6,619 bases of DNA from an uncultured Clostridia bacterium (GTDB taxonomy: Bacteria; Bacillota; Clostridia; Oscillospirales; CAG-272): assembly GCA_946061315.1 (NCBI GenBank), contig CAMGRB010000077.1, positions 1 through 6,619 of the forward strand, given 5' to 3'. The notes below the pieces were generated by a model. The model was not told where the DNA came from. It did no database searches and worked only from the letters and a program-made list of their open reading frames with translations. The stretch's first letter is position 1. Each line of letters begins with the position of its first letter. Below are positions 1 through 5,811 of the stretch, piece after piece. A program made the position numbers and the translations under genes.

Positions 1-10
1 TTTAACGTAC

Positions 11-68
11 AATCCCTCCGTCACGGCATACGCCGTGCCACCTCCCTTTACACAAAGGAGGCTTTTTG
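11..68. repeat. Double-hairpin interspersed repeat, copy A
   Basis: Stem-loop 1 is CACGGC (22-27) with GCCGTG (32-37) around ATAC. After a three-base spacer comes stem-loop 2, CCTCC-TTT (41-49, one bulged C) with AAAGGAGG (54-61) around ACAC, followed by CTTTTT (62-67). It resembles an abundant intergenic repeat that I recall from gut Clostridia genomes; that resemblance is from memory, not a search. In + orientation the second stem-loop plus T-run would work as an intrinsic terminator for a gene entering from the left. Confidence 0.7.
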
Positions 69-80
69 AGTTATCGTTTC

Positions 81-109
81 GGAACCCCCTATGCAAGAGA
101 GGCTTTTTG
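81..109. repeat. Degenerate partial copy (B) of the same repeat
   Basis: This stretch shares the exact 11-base end GAGGCTTTTTG (99-109) with copy A (58-68), preceded by a CCCCCTATGCAAGA segment that resembles the second stem-loop of A. Pairing is poor: 86-87/101-102 and 89-90/98-99 around a C·A mismatch. Stem-loop 1 is absent. It looks like a decayed or truncated copy in the same orientation. Confidence 0.5.
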
Positions 110-118
110 TGGTTTACT

Positions 119-170
119 CCTCATCCACCGCTAACGCGGTCCCCCTTCTCCCGCAGGAGAAGGCTTTTCG
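119..170. repeat. Double-hairpin interspersed repeat, copy C
   Basis: Stem-loop 1 is ACCGC (127-131) with GCGGT (136-140) around TAAC. After a three-base spacer comes stem-loop 2, CCTTCTCC (144-151) with GGAGAAGG (156-163) around CGCA, an eight-base-pair perfect stem, then CTTTT. The order and spacing match copy A at 11-68, although the stem sequences differ. In + orientation, stem-loop 2 with its T-run looks like an intrinsic terminator. Confidence 0.7.
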
Positions 171-206
171 GCGGGAGAGGAAAAAGCGATAGGTAAACAA
201 GTATGG

Positions 207-220
207 CGGGGCGTGCCCCG
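207..220. other. GC-rich inverted repeat (hairpin) without a T-run
   Basis: CGGGG (207-211) and CCCCG (216-220) pair perfectly around the four-base loop CGTG. Neither strand has a T-run next to it, so it is not a standard intrinsic terminator. It lies between the pyrR terminator and the repeat cluster and may be a remnant of the same repeat class or a 3'-end stabilising stem. Confidence 0.45.
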
Positions 221-240
221 ATGACTATTATCAACCGTTA

Positions 241-275
241 AAACACAAAAGGGCGAATATAAAATCCGTCCTTTT
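241..275 (-). terminator. Probable intrinsic terminator of the operon, after pyrR
   Basis: On the minus strand AAAAGGACG (275-267) pairs with CGCCCTTTT (255-247) over nine positions with one A·C mismatch. The loop is 11 bases, A/T-rich. The T-rich end of the stem is followed by GTGTTT. The stem is imperfect and the tail is interrupted, but the position 19 bp after the pyrR stop and the flanking A/T tracts fit an intrinsic terminator. Called by eye; no folding energy was computed. Confidence 0.6.
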
Positions 276-294
276 ATGATATTATGTTTAGTTT

Positions 295-846
295 TTACTG
301 TTCCCTGTCGGAAATATCGTAGAGGTCAACCTGTGTTTTGCCGTCGAAGCGCTCAACGCTTACTTTTATCATTTCCGCTTTTGACGTCGGGAAATTCTTG
401 CCGATAAAGTTTGCGCATATAGGCAGCTCCCTATGGCCTCTGTCAACCAAAACGGCAAGTTGAATTTTGGACGGTCTGCCAAGCGCAATTATCGCCTCCA
501 TAGCCGCCCTTGCCGTTCTTCCCGTAAACAGTACGTCGTCCACGAGGACAACTTTCTTTCCGTTTACGTCAAAGCGTATATCCGTGCCGTTTAAGTGCGC
601 CTGTGCGGAAAGCTCCGATATATCGTCACGGTAAAGTGCAATATCGAGTATTCCGACGGGTATGTCGGCACCCTCGAATCTCTTTATATTTTCGGCAATC
701 TTTTGAGCGATGGGCACGCCGCGGCGAAGTATTCCGACAAGGCATAAATCGTCACAGCCCTTATTTTTCTCGACAATCTCGTGTGACATACGGCGCACGG
801 TACGCATTACCGCATCCGAGTCCATTAAATTCGTTTTGAATATCAT
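295..846 (-). CDS. pyrR: Bifunctional pyr operon attenuator / uracil phosphoribosyltransferase PyrR
   Basis: PyrR is an RNA-binding regulator. With bound UMP or UTP it attaches to pyr leader RNA and favours transcription termination (or blocks translation) of pyrimidine genes. It also converts uracil plus PRPP to UMP. At 183 residues it has the usual size. Visible marks are the Gly-rich turn GILRRGVPIA (38-47), LDIALYRDDIS (67-77), the PRPP loop VVLVDDVLFTGRT (99-111), GRPSKIQLAVLVDRGHRELP (123-142), and GKNFPTS (149-155). These separate it from plain Upp and from HPRT. The TAA at 295-297 is followed 19 bp later by a probable terminator, making it the last gene of the operon. No pyr biosynthesis gene is in the window, so it must act in trans if it regulates them. 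The start is set by AGAGGTGA six bases upstream. Confidence 0.96.
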   Translation of the reverse strand: MIFKTNLMDSDAVMRTVRRMSHEIVEKNKGCDDLCLVGILRRGVPIAQKIAENIKRFEGADIPVGILDIALYRDDISELSAQAHLNGTDIRFDVNGKKVVLVDDVLFTGRTARAAMEAIIALGRPSKIQLAVLVDRGHRELPICANFIGKNFPTSKAEMIKVSVERFDGKTQVDLYDISDREQ

Positions 847-852
847 TCTTGC

Positions 853-860
853 TCACCTCT
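853..860 (-). promoter_or_regulatory. Shine-Dalgarno of pyrR
   Basis: The minus strand reads AGAGGTGA, then six bases, then the ATG at 846. This eight-base ribosome site is among the strongest in the window. It sits in the 52-bp gap after the GH28-like gene, which otherwise holds an A-rich stretch and a GTGCAC palindrome. I see no convincing sigma-70 promoter in this gap. Confidence 0.8.
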
Positions 861-898
861 TTTTATTTTTATGGTGCACTCTCTGCCTTAAAGATTTT

Positions 899-2113
899 TT
901 AACGGACGGTGATATTCTTAACCCCGTCCACGTAGAGCACCTCGCCCTTTCTGTACGGAGCTTCAATAAGGGTAGGAATATTCGGTTGAAGATCCATTTT
1001 ACCGTCGTAGTAGGGGTTTGCGTTGCCTCTTGTCTTTTTGAATTTACATTCGCAAAGCGATATGTCGGACACGTTCCAATTCTCGCCGACTATAAGCGAC
1101 GCGTTTTCCTCTGTGAACTTGCAGTTTTTGATAGTTATATCCGATATTTCTCCCGTGGAGTTTGCGGCGCAGATAACAAAGCCTTCGCCCTTGCCCCACC
1201 AGCCGCCTGATTTGGTGCTTGTGTATGCTTCTACGTTTGAAATTTCAACGTTCTTTACGTATCCGCCGTCCGCGGCAAAAATCGCTATTGCACGGTTGGA
1301 GGGAAGTATCTTTACGTTATTTACCGTTATGTTTCTTACCTTGCCGGAAAGATGACCGAATCTTATTGCGGCAGAGCGTGAGGACATAAGGCAGTCACTT
1401 ATCGTTATGTTTTCACACACGCTGTCGGGATTTGTTATGCACGTTGCGGCAAAGCAGTCATCGCCGCAGAGGAATATCGAGTTTTTAACCGTTATGTTCT
1501 TTGATGCGGTGCAATGAACGCCGTCGTTGTTGGGTATTCTCGGGTGGTTATCCACGTATATCGAATCTATCGTTACGTTTTCGGAATTTGAGAACACAAG
1601 CGTCCAGCACGGCGAGTTCATTATTCTCACGTTTCTAAACGTTATGTTTTTGCAATCGTTGAAGAAGATCGGTTGCGTGGGACGTTTTTTTATACCGACA
1701 ACCGTTTGCTCCTCGTGTTCAAGCGTAAACGTTGCGGGGTCTATTTCACGAGGGAGAAACTCGTCAAACTTTACAAAAGCGTCGCCGCTTAACTGTATTT
1801 TGCCGCCGCCCTCAAAGGTGATGTTTTCACACCCGAGAGCATAAAAGAGCGACACAGTCTCCTTCATTTCGATGTGATAGAAGCCACAGTCACGGTAATC
1901 CTTTATGTTGCGCGAGGCGCATATTTCCGCATCGGGCGTTATTTTTACCGTTATGTCACTTTTGAGCTCAAGCGTTCCCGTGACGAATATGCCGTCCTCA
2001 AAAAGAACGGTATCGCCCGCCTTTGCCGAATTTATCGCGCTTTGTATCGCCTCCGTATCGAGATGAACTCCGTCGGCATACGCGCCGAAATCTTTTACGT
2101 TTACAATGCTCAT
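899..2113 (-). CDS. GH28-like parallel beta-helix protein (polygalacturonase-related), atypical active site
   Basis: This 404-residue protein has a pectin-lyase-like right-handed beta-helix related to glycoside hydrolase family 28. The N-terminus NVKDFGAYADGVHLDTEAIQ (5-24) is the classic entry strand. Coils then repeat with N-I-T steps (KNITF, ENVTI, KNITV, ENITI, RNITV). GH28 marks retained are NNDGVH (195-200; D197) and CGDDC (216-220; D218, D219). D197 and D218 are 21 residues apart, as in fungal endo-polygalacturonase by my recollection. By hand alignment the usual G-H-G histidine segment is replaced by SRSAAIRFG (245-253), and the R-I-K motif by AIAIFA (275-280). Substrate and even catalysis are therefore uncertain. 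No signal peptide is visible, so it should act in the cytoplasm, perhaps on imported oligosaccharides. The start at 2113 has GGAG eight bases upstream (2122-2125). It sits 14 bp after mnmG and 52 bp before pyrR. Fold assignment is firm, activity is not. Confidence 0.85.
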   Translation of the reverse strand: MSIVNVKDFGAYADGVHLDTEAIQSAINSAKAGDTVLFEDGIFVTGTLELKSDITVKITPDAEICASRNIKDYRDCGFYHIEMKETVSLFYALGCENITFEGGGKIQLSGDAFVKFDEFLPREIDPATFTLEHEEQTVVGIKKRPTQPIFFNDCKNITFRNVRIMNSPCWTLVFSNSENVTIDSIYVDNHPRIPNNDGVHCTASKNITVKNSIFLCGDDCFAATCITNPDSVCENITISDCLMSSRSAAIRFGHLSGKVRNITVNNVKILPSNRAIAIFAADGGYVKNVEISNVEAYTSTKSGGWWGKGEGFVICAANSTGEISDITIKNCKFTEENASLIVGENWNVSDISLCECKFKKTRGNANPYYDGKMDLQPNIPTLIEAPYRKGEVLYVDGVKNITVR

Positions 2114-2127
2114 TTTCTTTCTCCGTT

Positions 2128-4056
2128 TCAGTTTGATTTTCCCGAAATATCGGGGGAAGTGTCTTTGCTTTTATTATTTTCGCATGAAAGGTATATAAGA
2201 AGTACCGATATGTCGGCAGGACTTACTCCGCTTATTCTCGATGCCTGACCTACCGTCAGCGGCTTTACCTTATTAAGCTTTTGCATAGCCTCAATGCGCA
2301 ACCCTTTTATCTCCGAGTAGTCCATATCGGCAGGCAAGGGTTTGTTTTCCGATTTTTCGCTCCTTGCTATCTCGGCAAGCTGCTTTTTTACGTACCCCTC
2401 GTATTTTATTTCCGTCTGTGCGGCAAATAGAACCGATTCGGGCAAAACGGGGCGGTAAGTGTCGAACTTTTCGAGTTTTTCAAGGTCTATCTGCGGTCTT
2501 TTTATAAGCTCCGCAACACACGTCGGCACGCTTATCGGAGAAGTGCCCAGATCCTCGAGTATTTTGTTAAGCTCGTCACTCGGGCGGACGTTGGTTTTTC
2601 TCATTCGCTCCGTTTCTTCGTCTATAAGTCGCGTCTTTTCCGTGTAGTGCGCCCATTGTTCGTCACCGACAAGACCCACTCTGCGTCCGATTGGCGTTAA
2701 GCGCCTGTCCGCATTGTCCTGACGGAGAAGAAGCCTGTATTCCGAGCGTGAGGTCATCATTCTGTACGGCTCGTTCGTTCCCTTCGTTACAAGGTCATCT
2801 ATAAGAGTGCCTATATATGAGGACGAACGGGGCAAAATCATACACTCCTCGCCCTTTATTTTAAGCGCGGCGTTTATTCCCGCAACAAGCCCCTGCGCCG
2901 CCGCTTCCTCGTAACCGGAGGTGCCGTTGAACTGCCCCGCGCCGAAAAGACCGTCTATTTTCTTGTATTCAAGCGTAGGCATAAGCTCCTGCGGGTCGGT
3001 GCAATCGTATTCTATTGCGTATGCGTAGCGCATTATTTTCGCGTTTTCAAATCCGACAAGGGAGTGGACCATTTGCTCCTGAACGTCCGTCGGCATCGAG
3101 GTAGAAAAGCCCTGGAGGTATATCTCGCTCGTGTCCTTACCCATAGGCTCAACGAAAAGCTGATGCCTTTCCTTGTCGGAAAAGCGGACTATTTTGTCCT
3201 CGATTGACGGGCAGTATCTCGGCCCCGTTCCGTGAATGTTGCCCGAGTACATTGCGCTCTTTTTTAAGTTAGCGCGTATTATTTCGTGCGTTTTTTCGTT
3301 CGTATAGACTATATGGCAGTCAAGCTGATCTTTCTTCGGATAGTCCTCCTCGGGCGTCTGCCACGAAAACGGGAACGATACCGTATCGCCCTTTTGGACC
3401 TCAAGCTTTGAAAAATCTATACTGTCCTTGTGTATTCTTGCCGGTGTGCCGGTTTTGAAGCGCATCATGGAAATTCCCTCACGCAAAAGCGCCGAGGTAA
3501 GAAAAGATGCGTTCATCATATAATCGGGGCCCGACGGATAGCATATATTACCCGTATGTACCGTGCCGTTTAAGTAAGTGCCCGTACATATTACGGCGCA
3601 CTTTACTTTGTATATATCGCCAAGACGGGTGACAACTGCGTCGATTTTCTTTTTGCCGTTTTCCTCCGACGTTATAATATCGGCTATTTCCGCTTGAACA
3701 AGGCTTAAATTCGGCGTTTCCTCGAGCGTCTTTTTCATTATTTTGCGGTATTCCGCCCTGTCTGCCTGAACACGCTTTGAATAAACCGCCGCACCCTTGC
3801 CGAGATTCAGAGTCCTTGTCTGTAAAGTTACGAGATCCGCACTTTTGCCCATCTGACCGCCCAGAGCGTCTATCTCATAGACCAGATGACCCTTTGCCGT
3901 TCCGCCTATTGACGGGTTGCAGGGCATATTGGCAACTGCGTCGAGCGACATTGTGAAAAGAATCGTATCAATTCCCATTCTCGCCGAGGCGAGTGCCGCT
4001 TCAATACCTGCGTGTCCTGCGCCTATTACGGCAACGGAAGTATAATGCTCCCCCAT
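2128..4056 (-). CDS. mnmG: tRNA uridine-5-carboxymethylaminomethyl modification enzyme MnmG (GidA)
   Basis: MnmG is the FAD- and NADH-dependent partner of the GTPase MnmE. Together they install the (carboxymethyl)aminomethyl group on C5 of wobble U34 in certain tRNAs, using methylene-tetrahydrofolate. At 642 residues it is close to the usual ~630. The Rossmann FAD motif GAGHAG is at 12-17. The first GidA signature, with MPCNPSIGGTAKGHL, is at 44-58; GPRYCPSIEDK is at 278-288; and the second signature AGQFNGTSGYEEAAAQGL is at 373-390. The two conserved cysteines of the family appear as C46 and C282. The C-terminal helical region that contacts MnmE and tRNA carries IKGLRIEAMQKLNKVKPLT (583-601) and ISGVSPADI (608-616). 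A short Ser/Lys-rich tail after residue 625 is not conserved. mnmE is not in the window, so the common mnmE-mnmG pairing is not seen here. The GH28-like gene starts 14 bp after the stop. Confidence 0.97.
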   Translation of the reverse strand: MGEHYTSVAVIGAGHAGIEAALASARMGIDTILFTMSLDAVANMPCNPSIGGTAKGHLVYEIDALGGQMGKSADLVTLQTRTLNLGKGAAVYSKRVQADRAEYRKIMKKTLEETPNLSLVQAEIADIITSEENGKKKIDAVVTRLGDIYKVKCAVICTGTYLNGTVHTGNICYPSGPDYMMNASFLTSALLREGISMMRFKTGTPARIHKDSIDFSKLEVQKGDTVSFPFSWQTPEEDYPKKDQLDCHIVYTNEKTHEIIRANLKKSAMYSGNIHGTGPRYCPSIEDKIVRFSDKERHQLFVEPMGKDTSEIYLQGFSTSMPTDVQEQMVHSLVGFENAKIMRYAYAIEYDCTDPQELMPTLEYKKIDGLFGAGQFNGTSGYEEAAAQGLVAGINAALKIKGEECMILPRSSSYIGTLIDDLVTKGTNEPYRMMTSRSEYRLLLRQDNADRRLTPIGRRVGLVGDEQWAHYTEKTRLIDEETERMRKTNVRPSDELNKILEDLGTSPISVPTCVAELIKRPQIDLEKLEKFDTYRPVLPESVLFAAQTEIKYEGYVKKQLAEIARSEKSENKPLPADMDYSEIKGLRIEAMQKLNKVKPLTVGQASRISGVSPADISVLLIYLSCENNKSKDTSPDISGKSN

Positions 4057-4062
4057 GCGTAT

Positions 4063-4069
4063 CTCCTTT
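4063..4069 (-). promoter_or_regulatory. Shine-Dalgarno of mnmG
   Basis: Between the rlmH stop and the mnmG ATG the minus strand reads AAAGGAG-ATACGC-ATG. This is a near-perfect anti-16S complement with a six-base spacer, and it fixes the start of mnmG at 4056. It is a stronger site than that of rlmH, which has none close to its start, so mnmG can be translated independently within the transcript. Confidence 0.85.
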
Positions 4070-4072
4070 CTT

Positions 4073-4555
4073 TTACTTGTGGTATTTCGAGTTGTTTATA
4101 ATCGAAAACGAGCGATATATTATCTCGTGCATCATAACCCGCATAAGCTGATGCGGGAAAGTCATTTTTGAAACCGAAAGGCAAAGATTTGCTCTTTCCT
4201 TTATTTTCGGCGAAAGACCGTACGATGAGCCTATTATAAAGACAAACTCCCCGTATCCGTTTACCGCTTCCGTTTTTATCTTTTCGGCAAGCTCCTCGGA
4301 GGACATGGCTTTGCCCTCAACGCACATTGCGACAACGTACGCTCTTTGCGGAATTTTCGCGCTTATTGCTTCCCCCTCGGCAAGAAGGCACGCTTTTATC
4401 TGCGCCTCCGAGGGATTTTCACTAATGCGTTGCTCTTTTAATACTATTTCACGGATATTGCACCACGCGCCGAGCCTTTTTTGGTACTCCGCCACGGCGT
4501 CACGCAGATATTTTTCTTTAAGCTCGCCGACAGAAATTACAGTTACGTTTATCAT
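4073..4555 (-). CDS. rlmH: 23S rRNA (pseudouridine1915-N3)-methyltransferase RlmH
   Basis: RlmH is a small SPOUT-class, SAM-dependent methyltransferase. It methylates N3 of pseudouridine 1915 in helix 69 of 23S rRNA, acting on assembled 70S ribosomes as a homodimer. At 160 residues it matches the usual 155-160. Visible hallmarks are the N-terminal VTVISVGELKEKYL (4-17), the SAM-loop segment FIIGSSYGLS (106-115), the knot segment SVSKMTFPHQLMRV (127-140), and the C-terminal YHK that I recall from OrfX/RlmH proteins. The SAM loop reads G-S-S where most homologues I recall read G-G-S, and HEIIYR replaces the commoner EQIYR. Both look like tolerated variation. The ATG lies in a 4-bp ATGA overlap with the preceding stop. 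The only GGAG upstream is about 14 bases away, so initiation probably depends on translational coupling. mnmG follows after 16 bp. Confidence 0.95.
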   Translation of the reverse strand: MINVTVISVGELKEKYLRDAVAEYQKRLGAWCNIREIVLKEQRISENPSEAQIKACLLAEGEAISAKIPQRAYVVAMCVEGKAMSSEELAEKIKTEAVNGYGEFVFIIGSSYGLSPKIKERANLCLSVSKMTFPHQLMRVMMHEIIYRSFSIINNSKYHK

Positions 4556-5799
4556 TTTGACAATATGTGCTCCGCCGCACTCAAAACGGCTATTTTCCCG
4601 CTTTCATAGGTAAGTGACCCCTGGAAAAACGCGGTGTAGGGAGGGCGCATCGGTCCGTCCGCCGAGAGCTCTATTGACGAGCCTTGCGTAAACGTGCCTG
4701 CCGCCATTATAACCTCGTCGTCATAACCGGGCATAGCCCACGGCTCCGGGGTGACAAACGAGTCAACGGGGCTGGCACCCTGAATACCCTGACAAAATTT
4801 AATAAGTCCGTCGGGCGCGCCGAAGTTGACCGTCTGTATTATATCGTATCTTTTTTCGTAATATTTCGGATAGACGTCAAAGCCGAGCCTTTCAAAAACG
4901 TATGCGGCAAAGTGCGCGGTTTTAACGGCTTGCGCCACAACGTGCGGGGCTAAAAAGAAGCCCTTGAACATATTTCTGTTCTGACCGAGCGTTGCGCCTA
5001 CCTCGCCGCCCGTGCCCGCGCAGGTAAGACGGTAGGAAACAAGCTCCACCGCTTTCTTTGTGCCGACTATATATCCGCCGCACTCCGCAATTCCGCCACC
5101 GGGATTTTTTATAAGAGAGCCGACTGCAATATCCGCACCCACGGCGCACGGCTCACAGGTTTCGGTAAATTCTCCGTAGCAGTTGTCAACCACAACGTAG
5201 GCGGAGCATCTTTTGTGGACGAAATCGCATATTTCGCCTATCTTTTGGACGGAGAGGGTTGGGCGGTTAAGGTAGCCCTTTGAGCGCTGTATGAATACGA
5301 CCTTTATTTTGTCGCCGTATTCTTTTATTTTTTCCTCTATCCCGTCAAAATCGATTTTGCCGTCTTTGAAATCGACCTGATCGTACTTTACGCCAAAATC
5401 GGCAAGAGAGCCGTCCCCGTTTGCGCCGTTGATTCCTACAACGGAGCAGAGCGTATCGTACGGGCGGTTTGTCACCGAGAGCATAATATCCCCTGGGCGC
5501 AAAAGGCCGAACAACGCTATCGTTATGGCGTGCGTGCCGTTTGCTATACTGTGGCGCACAAGTGCGTCCTCACCGCCGAATACCTCGGCGTATATTTTCT
5601 CAAGCGCCTCACGCCCGACGTCGTCGTAGCCGTAGCCCGTAGTTCCCTGAAACATAGAATCGGAAACACGGTGATTTTTGAACGACGAGAGCACCTTTGC
5701 GGTATTTTCAAGCGATACCTTTTCTATATCGCCGTATATATCGGCAAGCTCCTTTTCGGCCTCTTTGGCGATTGATAAAAGCTTTTCGGAAAAGACCAT
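4552..5799 (-). CDS. PLP-dependent enzyme of the PF06838 'methionine gamma-lyase / aluminium resistance' family (YnbB-like)
   Basis: This 415-residue protein is a fold-type I PLP enzyme of the group annotated as methionine gamma-lyase family or 'aluminium resistance protein' (Bacillus YnbB type). The family is related to Cys/Met-metabolism lyases, but its physiological substrate is not settled to my knowledge. The N-terminus is typical: HRVSDSMFQGTTGYGYDD (residues 43-60), then EVFGGEDALVR (72-82) and the cofactor-phosphate region NGTHA (87-91). D205 in VVVDNCYGEF is the expected Asp contacting the pyridine nitrogen. K231 in GSLIKNPGGG is the expected Schiff-base lysine. Length is normal for the family, there is no signal peptide, and a cytoplasmic location is expected. 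The start at 5799 is backed by AAGGAG six bases upstream. The gene begins 10 bp after typA and its TGA overlaps the ATG of rlmH (ATGA). Family assignment is firm; substrate and role are open. Confidence 0.92.
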   Translation of the reverse strand: MVFSEKLLSIAKEAEKELADIYGDIEKVSLENTAKVLSSFKNHRVSDSMFQGTTGYGYDDVGREALEKIYAEVFGGEDALVRHSIANGTHAITIALFGLLRPGDIMLSVTNRPYDTLCSVVGINGANGDGSLADFGVKYDQVDFKDGKIDFDGIEEKIKEYGDKIKVVFIQRSKGYLNRPTLSVQKIGEICDFVHKRCSAYVVVDNCYGEFTETCEPCAVGADIAVGSLIKNPGGGIAECGGYIVGTKKAVELVSYRLTCAGTGGEVGATLGQNRNMFKGFFLAPHVVAQAVKTAHFAAYVFERLGFDVYPKYYEKRYDIIQTVNFGAPDGLIKFCQGIQGASPVDSFVTPEPWAMPGYDDEVIMAAGTFTQGSSIELSADGPMRPPYTAFFQGSLTYESGKIAVLSAAEHILSK

Positions 5800-5805
5800 T
5801 TTTTG

Positions 5806-5811
5806 CTCCTT
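5806..5811 (-). promoter_or_regulatory. Shine-Dalgarno AAGGAG overlapping the typA stop codon
   Basis: On the minus strand the sequence reads TAAGGAGCAAAAAATG. The typA stop TAA runs directly into AAGGAG, followed by a six-base A-rich spacer and the ATG at 5799. The overlap of stop codon and ribosome site suggests that a ribosome finishing typA can re-initiate on the PLP enzyme gene, and it fixes the start of that gene. Confidence 0.85.

Noticed and set aside
1..294. Possible small gene, tRNA or CRISPR array in the left intergenic region
   Set aside because: No tRNA-like cloverleaf, no regular repeat-spacer pattern and no frame with a start, ribosome site and plausible protein. The repeated elements are hairpin units of unequal spacing, which does not fit CRISPR.
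603..1355. Several open frames on the plus strand opposite pyrR and the GH28-like gene
   Set aside because: They run antisense to strongly conserved coding sequence, their translations show no recognisable motif, and they lack good ribosome sites. They are shadows of the minus-strand genes.
2128..2180. Ser/Lys/Asn-rich end of MnmG as a possible frameshift or fusion
   Set aside because: The conserved C-terminal domain is complete before it, total length is only slightly above the family norm, and the next gene's ribosome site follows normally, so it is an ordinary variable tail.
4073..4090. The 3' end of rlmH, the attachment site used by SCC cassettes in staphylococci
   Set aside because: The C-terminal codons (…KYHK, stop) are intact and mnmG follows after 16 bp. 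There is no duplicated end, recombinase or insertion, so nothing suggests an integrated element.
4922..5149. Short minus-strand frame inside the PF06838 gene, out of frame with it
   Set aside because: The enclosing gene is intact and conserved across this stretch, and the short frame encodes an Arg/Gly/Cys-rich sequence typical of an off-frame reading.
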